Below, one piece after another: positions 1-7,722 of a stretch of DNA of 12,584 nt. The position numbers were made by a program, and so were the translations under genes. Each line of letters begins with the position of its first letter. Within the stretch, counting starts at the first letter, position 1. The notes under the pieces are model-generated. The model saw nothing but the letters and a program-made list of their open reading frames with translations, did no database searches and had not been told where the DNA came from. This stretch comes from JBDSEG01 sp039920165 (GTDB lineage Bacteria; Pseudomonadota; Gammaproteobacteria; Burkholderiales; Burkholderiaceae_C), in assembly GCA_039920165.1 (NCBI GenBank), contig JBDSEG010000068.1, forward strand, positions 1 to 12,584, read 5' to 3'.

Positions 1-1137
1 TTCTTCCTCGTCAACGACATGACCGACAGCCCGCTCAAGAGCGAGCTGCAGGCCTGCGCCGCGCAGCGCCAGACCTACAAGCGCAGCGACTGGTCGATCG
101 GCCACCGCGGCGCAGCGCTGCAGTTCCCCGAGCACACCCGGCAGTCGTACGAAGCCGCGGCGCGCATGGGTGCGGGCATCGTCGAGTGCGATGTGACTTT
201 CACCAAGGACAAGGAACTTGTCTGCCGGCACGCGCAGAACGATCTGCACACGACGACCAACATCCTCGCGACGCCGCTTGCGCAGAAATGCATCAGGCCT
301 TTCACGTCGGCCACCTTCAACGCCGCCGGCACCCGCATCACGGCGGCGAGCGCCGAGTGCCGGACCAGCGAGCTGACGCTGGCCGAGTTCAAGACCTTGC
401 GCGGCAAGATGGACGCGTCGAATCCGAATGCGCGCACGGTGGCCGAGTACATGGCCGGTACCCCGAGTTTCCGCACCGACCTCTATGCCGGCCCGACCAG
501 CGGCACGCTGCTGACCCACAAGGAAAGCATCGAACTCTTCAAGCAACTCGGCGTGAAGATGACGCCCGAACTGAAGAGCGCCAGCGTCACGATGCCCTTC
601 GACGGCTTCACGCAGGAGGCTTATGCGCAGAAGATGATCGACGAGTACAAGCAGGCCGGCGTCGACCCGCGCAACGTCTATGCCCAGTCGTTCGACAAGC
701 GCGACATCGTGTACTGGATCGCGAAAGAGCCGGCGTTCGGGCGGCAGGCGGTGTACCTCGACGACGCCAACGGGGTGGCCGATCTGCCCGGCGCGGCCGA
801 ACTGGCGGGCTATCGCGCGGCCGGCATCCGCATCGTCGCGCCGCCGATCTTCGCGCTGCTCACCGCCGATGCGAACGGCAACATCCTGCCTTCCCAGTAC
901 GCGCGCAACGCCAAGGCGGCGGGCCTGGACATCATCACCTGGTCCCTCGAGCGCTCCGGCATCCTGGCCGAGAGCATCAACAGCTTTTATTACCAGACCT
1001 TCCACAACGCGATCACCCGCGAGGGCGACATGATGCGGGTGCTGGACGTGCTGAACCGCCAGGTCGGCATCATCGGCATCTTCAGCGACTGGCCCGCCAC
1101 GGTCAGCTTCTACGCCAACTGCGCCGGCCTGAAGTAG
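1..1137 (+). CDS. Glycerophosphodiester phosphodiesterase family protein (5' truncated by window edge)
   Basis: This is the C-terminal part of a GDPD-family phosphodiesterase, which hydrolyses glycerophosphodiesters to glycerol-3-phosphate and an alcohol. The frame is open to base 1 (it reads FFLVND before the first ATG at 19), so the true start, and any signal peptide, lies outside the window. Counting from that internal Met, the family signature is visible: HRGA at 29-32 (catalytic His29, Arg30), Glu38 in PEHT, ECD at 56-58 (metal ligands), His71 (second catalytic His), and PELK at 183-186 carrying another conserved Glu and Lys. A conserved-looking end (GIFSDWPATV) closes the TIM barrel. 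Cysteines and the long insertions resemble the periplasmic GlpQ-like branch rather than the short cytosolic UgpQ type, so I infer an exported enzyme for phosphate, glycerol or lipid-headgroup scavenging. It is convergent with the lipoprotein gene, with 63 bases between the stops. The family is secure; the substrate and the gene symbol are not. Confidence 0.93.
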   Translation, partial: FFLVNDMTDSPLKSELQACAAQRQTYKRSDWSIGHRGAALQFPEHTRQSYEAAARMGAGIVECDVTFTKDKELVCRHAQNDLHTTTNILATPLAQKCIRPFTSATFNAAGTRITAASAECRTSELTLAEFKTLRGKMDASNPNARTVAEYMAGTPSFRTDLYAGPTSGTLLTHKESIELFKQLGVKMTPELKSASVTMPFDGFTQEAYAQKMIDEYKQAGVDPRNVYAQSFDKRDIVYWIAKEPAFGRQAVYLDDANGVADLPGAAELAGYRAAGIRIVAPPIFALLTADANGNILPSQYARNAKAAGLDIITWSLERSGILAESINSFYYQTFHNAITREGDMMRVLDVLNRQVGIIGIFSDWPATVSFYANCAGLK

Positions 1138-1143
1138 ATCGAA

Positions 1144-1192
1144 TGCCCGCCCCCGCTGATCTCGACATCTGGCGGGTGCAGCGGGGCGGGCA
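1144..1192. terminator. Hairpin between convergent genes, probable bidirectional terminator
   Basis: The left arm at 1144-1158 (TGCCCGCCCCCGCTG) pairs with the right arm at 1179-1192 (CAGCGGGGCGGGCA). All 14 bases of the right arm are matched and one extra C bulges in the left arm; the loop is 20 bases. It lies in the 63-base gap between two convergent stop codons, where a shared terminator is expected. There is no proper T-tract on either side. The - strand continuation (TTCGATCTACTT) is mildly T-rich, so it may serve the lipoprotein gene better than the GDPD gene. Confidence 0.6.
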
Positions 1193-1200
1193 GCCACCGA

Positions 1201-3945
1201 TCAGGGCCGCGTGAAGGCGAACGAATAGAACGGTGAATTGCTGCCGCTGAAGCTCAATCCATCCGCGCTGAGCGTGGTGCCTCCAGGGACCCTTCCGAAC
1301 GAGTACGCCGTATAGAACGTCGTTGTAAACGTGCGGCATACCGTGGTGAGGGTCGCACCGACCTCCCCTCCTCCGACCACAGTGGGCGGGGTGGTCGAAT
1401 AGTCGACGAACCACTGGTTCGATTCCAGCGGCTTGCGAACGCCCTCCCTGCCGGTGCTGCTGTCGATGGCGAACTCGGTGGGCGATGTCGTGCAGCCGGG
1501 TAGATCGTGGTGTTTGACCTTGACCAAGCCTTCAGCGTAATAAGCGACGATGGTGGGCGAGCCCGTGTCGATCCACGGGGCCACCCGCAAGGTCAGCTGG
1601 GCCTCGGTGGTATTCGGGCCGTATGCGGCGTCGCCGGTGGCCGTCGTCCCGACCCACGTGTCGGCGCAAACCGATCCGGCAGCGAGGGCTCGGCGCCGCG
1701 TCGGGTTGGTCGACTGCGCACTCGCCGCGAAGCAGCTGACCTCGACGCTGCGGACCGTGTCCTTGCCGACTTCCAGCAGGGGTGTGAGGATCTCGGTATT
1801 CACGAACGCGGCGAACTCGTACTTGCCAGCATCGGCAGGCCCGGGCACCCAGCGGTAGGTCGCCTCTACGCTGCTCGTGACCTGCATCGACTTCCAGTAT
1901 GTGAAATCGGTCTCCCCTTCCGCGCGTCGGTACAACTCGACGCCGGTGACGTTGTCGCCAATCACCCAGTAGTTGACCGAGGAGGCAGGATCGAAGGTGA
2001 CCTTGAAGTCCACCGGTTCGCCTAGCCTTGCTTTGGTGGTGCTGACCGTGTGCGTGCCCTTGGGGGACTCCGAAATGTCCTTGGTCGCCTCGGCCTTGAA
2101 CTTGACGGTGGTCGAGTCGCTGCCGATCGTCGCCTCGATCGCCTTCTGCATCGCCGCACCGGGTTCCACCACGCCCTCGAACTTCAGGTCGTAGCTGGAG
2201 GCGTAATCGGCCCGGGCCACTTGGCTCTTCTCGAACGCGAGGTCGAACGACTGCTTCGGCCCGACCCGTGCCTCGACGACGCTGGCATTGAGCGCACCAA
2301 GGCCAATCGCCACGTCGAGCCCGGCCACCAAGAAGAAGTGCGCCGAGGCCTTGGCCTGCATGCCGTGCTCGGACGGAAATTTAGACTTGGTCTTGAGTTT
2401 GTCGACGGTGTCGATCGAGTCGAGGCCGCGGCAGGCCGGCGTCGCGCCACCGCATTCCCAGCCCAGCACCGGACTGAGGCCGATCTCTCCCTCGACGCCG
2501 AGGTCGGCTTGCACGAGCAGCACTTCGGCTTCCAGCTCGGCGCCGATCCCGAACCGAACCGCCGGCATCGCGATGACGCAGAACCATCCGCACACCGGAA
2601 TCTTGATCTGCACTTGCGCGTCGCAACGTCCACTCGCCTTGAAGCCGGCCTTGAGCTTCAGGCCTGCGGTGCCGACGAGCGACACCGAGCCTTTGAGCGC
2701 GTGCTTGCTGTAGCCAGGCCGGTCCTCGAGCACCAGGTTCAGCTTGTTGTCCAGCGTGAGGCTGATCGGCGCGTCGATCAGCTGGGGCTTGAGGCTGGCA
2801 TCGCAATCAAAAGCCTTGAACGGCGCGAGCGCGTCGAGCGGACGGGCGACGCCCAAGGCGTGCCGACGCGCGTCGCGCTCGGCAGTCCAGCGGCCAGCCA
2901 GACTCGTGGCGCGCGTGCTCGGCGCCGCCTGCGCCACGCGGCTTGGAGCGGCTTCGAGCGCGAACTGCGACAGGTCGATCTTCAAGGCGATGTCGTAGGC
3001 GTTGAACAGCTGGTACAGCGGCGCGATCGCCAGCCTGACGACGAGCCCGGCCGAATCTTGCCGGGTTGAGACGACGGTGCCGGCGATAGGCGCTGTCTCG
3101 AGCGCCAGCACCACGCTGCCTGTCGCCGGCGCAGCGACGCCCTGCAAGGTGACTTCGTGGACGCTGCCGACGCCGGGCACCTCGCCGGCCGCCAGCACCA
3201 GCGCGCCGACCGAGACCACCTGTGCATCGCTGATGAGCAAGGCGCCGGTCCGCGGTTCGGCCACCAGCACCAGGGTCGGCGCCGACCGGACGCCACCGAC
3301 CTCCGCAGTCACCAGTGCCGAGCCGATGGCGAGCGCGACGACGCTGCCGCTCGCATCGACCGATACCTTGTCGGGCGCGCTCGATCGCCAACCCGAGACG
3401 GGCGCTGTCGCGCCCTGCGGGTCGACGAACTGCGCCGTCAGCCGGGTCGACTGGCCAATTGCCGGCAAGAAGACCGAAGCCTTGTCGACGACGACGCGGC
3501 TGCCGGCTGCCGGCGCGCTCACGGTCACGCGCACGGTCGCGCTGACCGGCGTGCCGGCAGACCCGCCGCCACTGGACGCGGTAATGAGCGCGGTGCCCGG
3601 CGCCACCGCCGTCGCCACGCCATCCTTGACGACCGCCACCGCCGGGTCGGACGAGGTCCAGCCAACCACGACCCCGGTCATGGCCGCACCGTTCTGGTCG
3701 CGCGGCTGGGCTTCGAAGGTGCGTGCGAGGCCGACGGTCAGCGTCGCATCGGCCGCACCGAGGTTGATCGTGGTCAGGGTCGCGGCCGGCAGCGCCGGCC
3801 CGGCGCCCTGGGGCGGCGGGTCGCCACCGCCGCCGCAGGCCGCGAGCGCCAGGCTGGCAATGACAAGGGTCGCAAGCCGCAGCAGTCCGATCGGCGATGG
3901 CCGCCGCGGCGATGGGTGGCGCGCTGAATGTCGGGATGTGAGCAC
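1201..3945 (-). CDS. Large Ig-like (Big_2) domain lipoprotein, otherwise uncharacterised
   Basis: This is a 914-residue exported lipoprotein starting at GTG 3945, chosen because AGGAGG sits 4 bases upstream and no Met occurs near the signal peptide. Residues 1-36 form a lipoprotein signal: an Arg-rich n-region, a hydrophobic stretch LATLVIASLALAA, and lipobox LAAC with Cys37 as the predicted lipidated residue, followed by GGGGDPPP. Residues about 57-142 and 149-228 look like two bacterial Ig-like Big_2 domains (W-x-S-S-D/A-P and G-x-A-x-I/V-T-A patterns). Residues about 229-590 are beta-rich with alternating polar/apolar strands and several cysteines (381, 441, 452, 456, 498, 505), suggesting disulphides outside the cytoplasm. 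Residues about 630-735 look like another beta-sandwich (LGEPVDFKV ... DAGKYEFAAFV). I do not recognise the middle or the C-terminus. The SARP-like regulator gene lies 118 bases upstream on the same strand, and the promoter gap carries direct repeats. An adhesive, structural or ligand-sensing surface role is inference only. Confidence 0.88.
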   Translation of the reverse strand: MLTSRHSARHPSPRRPSPIGLLRLATLVIASLALAACGGGGDPPPQGAGPALPAATLTTINLGAADATLTVGLARTFEAQPRDQNGAAMTGVVVGWTSSDPAVAVVKDGVATAVAPGTALITASSGGGSAGTPVSATVRVTVSAPAAGSRVVVDKASVFLPAIGQSTRLTAQFVDPQGATAPVSGWRSSAPDKVSVDASGSVVALAIGSALVTAEVGGVRSAPTLVLVAEPRTGALLISDAQVVSVGALVLAAGEVPGVGSVHEVTLQGVAAPATGSVVLALETAPIAGTVVSTRQDSAGLVVRLAIAPLYQLFNAYDIALKIDLSQFALEAAPSRVAQAAPSTRATSLAGRWTAERDARRHALGVARPLDALAPFKAFDCDASLKPQLIDAPISLTLDNKLNLVLEDRPGYSKHALKGSVSLVGTAGLKLKAGFKASGRCDAQVQIKIPVCGWFCVIAMPAVRFGIGAELEAEVLLVQADLGVEGEIGLSPVLGWECGGATPACRGLDSIDTVDKLKTKSKFPSEHGMQAKASAHFFLVAGLDVAIGLGALNASVVEARVGPKQSFDLAFEKSQVARADYASSYDLKFEGVVEPGAAMQKAIEATIGSDSTTVKFKAEATKDISESPKGTHTVSTTKARLGEPVDFKVTFDPASSVNYWVIGDNVTGVELYRRAEGETDFTYWKSMQVTSSVEATYRWVPGPADAGKYEFAAFVNTEILTPLLEVGKDTVRSVEVSCFAASAQSTNPTRRRALAAGSVCADTWVGTTATGDAAYGPNTTEAQLTLRVAPWIDTGSPTIVAYYAEGLVKVKHHDLPGCTTSPTEFAIDSSTGREGVRKPLESNQWFVDYSTTPPTVVGGGEVGATLTTVCRTFTTTFYTAYSFGRVPGGTTLSADGLSFSGSNSPFYSFAFTRP

Positions 3946-3949
3946 AAGG

Positions 3950-3955
3950 CCTCCT
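3950..3955 (-). promoter_or_regulatory. Shine-Dalgarno AGGAGG of the lipoprotein gene
   Basis: A full AGGAGG lies 4 bases before the GTG at 3945. The spacing is slightly short but the match is perfect, and it decides the non-ATG start. It begins only 2 bases after a 7-bp GC hairpin, so ribosome access may depend on that structure. Confidence 0.7.
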
Positions 3956-3957
3956 CG

Positions 3958-3977
3958 CGGGCCGCGGAATCGGCCCG
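3958..3977 (-). promoter_or_regulatory. GC hairpin in the lipoprotein mRNA leader
   Basis: CGGGCCG (3958-3964) and CGGCCCG (3971-3977) are perfect inverted repeats around a 6-base loop, giving a seven G-C pair stem. It lies between the putative -10 (3985-3990) and the Shine-Dalgarno (3950-3955). If transcription starts about 7 bases after the -10, the hairpin would be at the extreme 5' end of the mRNA. It could stabilise the transcript, modulate translation, or be an operator in DNA form. It could also end transcripts of the upstream regulator gene, but no T-tract follows. Confidence 0.5.
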
Positions 3978-3984
3978 TGGATCG

Positions 3985-4019
3985 ATCTTGTGCGGCTCAG
4001 CGTCACACGAGCGTCACAC
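3985..4019 (-). promoter_or_regulatory. Candidate SARP-type promoter: tandem 10-bp direct repeats plus -10
   Basis: On the - strand the decamer GTGTGACGCT occurs twice exactly (+ strand AGCGTCACAC at 3999-4008 and 4010-4019) with one base between, an 11-bp period. Eight bases after the proximal copy lies CAAGAT (3990-3985), a weak -10-like hexamer (3 of 6 to TATAAT, keeping A2, A5 and T6). The -35 position (about 4008-4013, CGCTCG) is poor, as expected for an activator-dependent promoter. SARP regulators of Streptomyces are known to bind direct repeats with 11-bp periodicity, the last placed 8 bp before the -10. The gene just upstream encodes a SARP/BTAD-type protein. The repeats are observed; binding is inferred. 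Confidence 0.5.
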
Positions 4020-4063
4020 CGCATCGCGACCGGGCGGTCCGGCGCGCCACCCGAGGCCAGCAC

Positions 4064-7000
4064 CTAGCGAGCGGCCCGGCCCAGCAGCGTCCGCCATGCG
4101 CGCTGCACGGGATGGCGGTCGCGAAAGCTGGCCTGGAATTCGACCGGCACGTGCTGCTCGGCCTGCCGTGCCAGCCGCTGGCGCGCCTGCTCGATGAACG
4201 GCCGCGCATCGGCTTCATCGGCCGCGAGCAGCACGCGGGCGATGACCAGGTCGCGCGCCGCCTCGCTGCCGCCGCCGGGGTGGACCGGCTCGGGGGCCGG
4301 CCCTGCGTCGAAGCAATGGGACTGTCCGGCCAGGACCGAACGCACCCGCTGCAGCGACGCGCCGGTCTGACCGGCGGCCAGCAACTGTTCGGCGGCGCAG
4401 AGCTGCGCCTGCTGCGCATAGCCCAGCATGCGGTGCTCGCGGGCCGCCGTGTCGATGCGGGCCGCCAACGCTGCACCCTCGATGGGCGCCAGCCACGCTG
4501 CACGTTGCAGTTCGCACTCGAACCAGGCCGAGCGCCGAAGCGCGCGTGGCGCCAGCCGGGTCGCCGCGTCCAGGCGCTGCCAGTCGGCGTCGCCGGGACG
4601 GTCGCACTCGCCGCCGCCGGCGATGCGCGCGCCGACCTGGGCCGCCGCCAAGCCGCAGCGGGCCTGCAGCCAGTCGGGCAAGGCAGACCAGTCCTCGCCC
4701 ATGTCGGCCACTGACTGCCGGGCCCGCGCATGCTGGCCGAGGGCGAGCCAGAGCTTGGCCCGGGCCAGCGGAAATGCGGCGTACAGCCGACCCATGTGAA
4801 GTCGGACTTCGTCGAGCGGCTGGTCGAGCCGGGCGAGCGATTCGCGGTAGCGGCCGAGTTCGCGCAGCACCTCGCAGGCGCCGGCGCGCGAGACCAGCCA
4901 TGCGCGGGGATTGGGCGCACTTGTCTGATGCCAGCGGTCGACCTGGTCGAACACCGCCTGCGCCGCGACGATGCGGCCCTGCTGGCGCAGATGGCGGGTC
5001 CGGTTGCACAGCATCACCATGACCTCGCCCGGCTCGCCGGCCTCGCGGTACAGGTCGGCGGCGCGGGCCAAGTGGCGCAGCGACTCGTCGAAGCGGTCCT
5101 GCTCGCCCAGAAGATCGGCCAGGTTGCCGACGAAGTCAGCCAGCTCGGCGCGCTGCGCGCCTTGTTCGAACAGGCTGCCCTGGCGGGCCAGCACCGCGCT
5201 CGCGTCGTCGGGCCGACCGAGCACCAGATAGCCGGAAACCAGCATGGTCACCAGCGCTGCGAGGATGCGCCGGTCGCCCAGGCGCTCGGCGCGCGCCACG
5301 TCAGCTTCGAGCTCGGCGACCGGCGAGGTGGTCTGGCGAAAGCGCCGCAAGTTGTGGCGCGCCCAGGCGGCGTCCAGGTGTTCGGTCTCGCTGCCGGCCA
5401 CCGCCTGCAGCCGCTCGATCAACGCCTCGTGGGCCGCGCCGGGGTCGTCGACGATGTAGTTCTGGTGCAGTTCGAACATCACTCCGAAGGCGACGCCAGG
5501 CTCGAGCGCGACCCCTTGCGCAGTGCAGGCGCCACACAGGCGGTCCGCCTGTTCGATCAACTCGCGTGCGGGAGCGATGAAGGTACGCGCCGTGCTGCGC
5601 CGCGCGGCCTCGCGCAGCGGTGCAACGGCGGCGGCATCTTCGCCGGCGGCGATCCAGTGCGCCGCGATGCGCGCTGGCTCGCCGGCATGGCCCGCCAGCC
5701 AGCGTGCCACCGCGGCATGGGTATGACGGGCGATCCCGCGAGGCACCGACGCCAGGGTCGTTTCGTACACAAGGTCGTGAGCAAAGTCGGCGTCGCGCAG
5801 CACCTGGGCCGATTCCAGCTCGTTCCAGGCGCTCGCGAGCTGCATCGCGGGATGTCCGAGCACCGCTTCCGCAAGTTCGATCCGGAAGTCGGGAGCGGCC
5901 ACCGCCGCGAGCCGGGCCAGCGTCAGTGCCGGCGCGGACAGCTGCGACAGCCGCCGCTCGATCATCTGCTCGACGGTCTGTGGGCGTGTCATCGCAGCGC
6001 CGGCCTGCAAGGCGGCGAGCGCGTCCTCGGACCACGCCTGCTTGAGCGTTTCGAGCACGAAGAGCGGATTGCCGCCGGTGCGCCGCCGCAGCCGCCCCGC
6101 CAGATCGACGCCGCGCACGCCCGGCAATTCAAGCGTATCGATCAAGTGCGCGATCTCTCGCTCGTCGAGCGGCGACATCACCACCCGCCGTGCCGGCACT
6201 GCCGAGTCGAGCAGGGCATCGTGGAAGGCCGCGAGCGGCGTGCCCGCCACCGCCGGTCGATAGGCCAATGTCCAAGCCAGCGGCCGCGACGGCGTGGCGG
6301 TCATCGCTCCGACGTCCGCAGCCGCCGTGGCGTCGGCGGCGATCAGCGTCCGCAGCATCTGGAGCGATGCCGGATCGGCAAAGTGCAGATCGTCGATCAC
6401 CAGCCCTTCGAAAACTGGCTGAGCATGCAGGAGGCTGCGTATCTCAGCCTGGAGCGCGACGCGCTGGCCCCCTCGCGGGGATGGCGCGTCGCCGTCACTC
6501 CATTCGGGCAGCACGCGCGCCAGCTCGCTTCGCAGAGCCTGCGGCAGTGCCGCCATCGTCTGGGCACCGTCGGACCCGGCACGCGCCAGTACCGCTTGGA
6601 TCATGCGGGCCAGGGTGGTGTATGGCAACGCCCCATCGCCCGGCCGGCCAGCGCAGCGCACCGCACCCGGTCGTTGTTGGATAAGCGCATCGAGCAGCCG
6701 GCTCTTGCCGAGCCCGGCTTCGCCGACCACGACGGCGGGCTGGGCAACCAGCCAAGCATCGATCAGCACGCCGAGTTCGCGGGTCCGTCCGATCAGCCGC
6801 GGTGGCCGCAGCACGCTCACCGGCAGCGGCCGCGCAACGCGCAGGCCTGCGGAGTCCGGCGCCGCGGCAGGTGCCAGTGCTACGAGGTGTCGGCGCAGAG
6901 TCTCGGTCTCCGGTTCGGGAGCGACGCCCAGCACGCGCTCCAGGACATCGCAGCAGCGGTCGAAGGCAGCCAGTGCGGCCGCACGGTCGCCGCGCCGATA

Positions 7001-7591
7001 GTGCAGGCGCATCAGCCGCCGGTGCGCATGCTCGGAGGTGGGCTCGAGCTCGAGCAGCTGCTGCGCCGCGGCCAACGCGGGCGCCAATTGGCCTGCGGCT
7101 TCATGGCTGGACGCGAGGTCTGCGAGTGCCTGCGCCTTGCGGGCTCGGCGGTGCTCGCGCTCGGTATCAAGCCACGCCGCCAACCCGCCTGCGTCGGAAG
7201 CAGTGACACCCGCCAGCAGTTCATCGGAACATGGCGCACCGGACACGTCGTTATCGAGGCCCCCGACCCGCACATCGATGTGAACATCCGGGCGCAGACT
7301 CGCCACCGCAGTGCCCACGAGCAACTCGCAGCCGATCGACTTGCGCAGACGCAACAGGCGCTGGCGCAGGTTCGCGCCGGCGCGTGCGGGAGGAACTTCG
7401 GGCCACAGGCGTTCGGCCAGCAGCTTGCGCCGAGTGACGCCGACGATGGCGAGGTAGGCGAGGAGCAGCGCGTCCTTGGGCTCGAGCACGACCACCCGCC
7501 CGTCGACTCGGACGCACTGGGCTTGGCCGACGAGGCGCAGCCGCAAAAAGCCGGACGGAAACGTAGGTACGAGTGCGGGCATGGCGCCCAC
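4064..7591 (-). CDS. SARP/AfsR-like regulator: winged helix, BTAD, AAA/STAND ATPase, helical repeats
   Basis: A 1175-codon protein that would couple ligand sensing and ATP binding to transcription activation. Residues about 14-105 resemble an OmpR/SARP winged helix, with the characteristic LWPEVPPARAGANLRQRLLRLRKSIG-type segment at 62-87. Residues about 122-240 form a bacterial transcriptional activation domain with TPR-like helices (RAALAAFDRCCDVLERVLGVAPEPET). A STAND/AAA ATPase follows: IGRTREL at 267-273, Walker A GEAGLGKS at 290-297, Walker B LVIDD at 397-401, and the TGGNPLFVLE segment at 505-514. From about 640 to the end the protein is Ala/Leu-rich helical, probably TPR-like ligand or partner-binding repeats. 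It lacks a C-terminal LuxR helix-turn-helix, so DNA binding must be N-terminal. The start is GTG 7591 or ATG 7582; neither has a Shine-Dalgarno. The lipoprotein gene follows 118 bases downstream on the same strand and is the obvious candidate target. The architecture is confident; the signal and regulon are unknown. Confidence 0.88.
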   Translation of the reverse strand: MGAMPALVPTFPSGFLRLRLVGQAQCVRVDGRVVVLEPKDALLLAYLAIVGVTRRKLLAERLWPEVPPARAGANLRQRLLRLRKSIGCELLVGTAVASLRPDVHIDVRVGGLDNDVSGAPCSDELLAGVTASDAGGLAAWLDTEREHRRARKAQALADLASSHEAAGQLAPALAAAQQLLELEPTSEHAHRRLMRLHYRRGDRAAALAAFDRCCDVLERVLGVAPEPETETLRRHLVALAPAAAPDSAGLRVARPLPVSVLRPPRLIGRTRELGVLIDAWLVAQPAVVVGEAGLGKSRLLDALIQQRPGAVRCAGRPGDGALPYTTLARMIQAVLARAGSDGAQTMAALPQALRSELARVLPEWSDGDAPSPRGGQRVALQAEIRSLLHAQPVFEGLVIDDLHFADPASLQMLRTLIAADATAAADVGAMTATPSRPLAWTLAYRPAVAGTPLAAFHDALLDSAVPARRVVMSPLDEREIAHLIDTLELPGVRGVDLAGRLRRRTGGNPLFVLETLKQAWSEDALAALQAGAAMTRPQTVEQMIERRLSQLSAPALTLARLAAVAAPDFRIELAEAVLGHPAMQLASAWNELESAQVLRDADFAHDLVYETTLASVPRGIARHTHAAVARWLAGHAGEPARIAAHWIAAGEDAAAVAPLREAARRSTARTFIAPARELIEQADRLCGACTAQGVALEPGVAFGVMFELHQNYIVDDPGAAHEALIERLQAVAGSETEHLDAAWARHNLRRFRQTTSPVAELEADVARAERLGDRRILAALVTMLVSGYLVLGRPDDASAVLARQGSLFEQGAQRAELADFVGNLADLLGEQDRFDESLRHLARAADLYREAGEPGEVMVMLCNRTRHLRQQGRIVAAQAVFDQVDRWHQTSAPNPRAWLVSRAGACEVLRELGRYRESLARLDQPLDEVRLHMGRLYAAFPLARAKLWLALGQHARARQSVADMGEDWSALPDWLQARCGLAAAQVGARIAGGGECDRPGDADWQRLDAATRLAPRALRRSAWFECELQRAAWLAPIEGAALAARIDTAAREHRMLGYAQQAQLCAAEQLLAAGQTGASLQRVRSVLAGQSHCFDAGPAPEPVHPGGGSEAARDLVIARVLLAADEADARPFIEQARQRLARQAEQHVPVEFQASFRDRHPVQRAWRTLLGRAAR

Positions 7592-7686
7592 AGGATAGTG
7601 GGCAGCGCACGCGATTCAGAGCCGCACCATCCCAGAATCGCCGCGGCGGTGTGAAGCCCGCCGACGTCCGGACAGCGAGGTCCGCA

Positions 7687-7720
7687 ACTGCGCCGCTCGC
7701 GTCAGTCGAGCCTGCGCAGT
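7687..7720 (-). terminator. Hairpin right after the amidohydrolase stop, possible terminator
   Basis: Outer arms ACTGCGC (7687-7693) and GCGCAGT (7714-7720) are perfect inverted repeats. Inner arms GCTCG (7695-7699) and CGAGC (7707-7711) stack inside them after a 1/2-base internal loop, leaving a 7-base loop. The structure begins 2 bases beyond the amidohydrolase TGA. No T-tract follows on the - strand, so it may be a weak or Rho-assisted terminator or a 3'-end stabiliser. It would separate the amidohydrolase transcript from the regulator gene. Confidence 0.42.
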
Positions 7721-7722
7721 GA

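Noticed and set aside
1507..2025. 172-codon + strand frame inside the lipoprotein gene
   Set aside because: It is an antisense shadow with no ribosome site or domain.
3002..4714. 570-codon + strand frame across the lipoprotein start and regulator end
   Set aside because: It spans two genes antisense, is low complexity and Arg/Ala/Pro-rich, and has no domain; the lipoprotein signal peptide and Big_2 domains on the other strand are convincing.
4730..7654. 974-codon open frame on the + strand opposite the regulator gene
   Set aside because: It is an antisense shadow caused by high GC. The product lacks any recognisable domain, while the - strand frame shows a coherent winged helix, BTAD and Walker motifs.
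7649..7658. GTGTGAAGCC, an 8/10 match to the repeat, upstream of the regulator gene as an autoregulatory site
   Set aside because: It is a single imperfect copy in the opposite orientation to the gene, with no second repeat.
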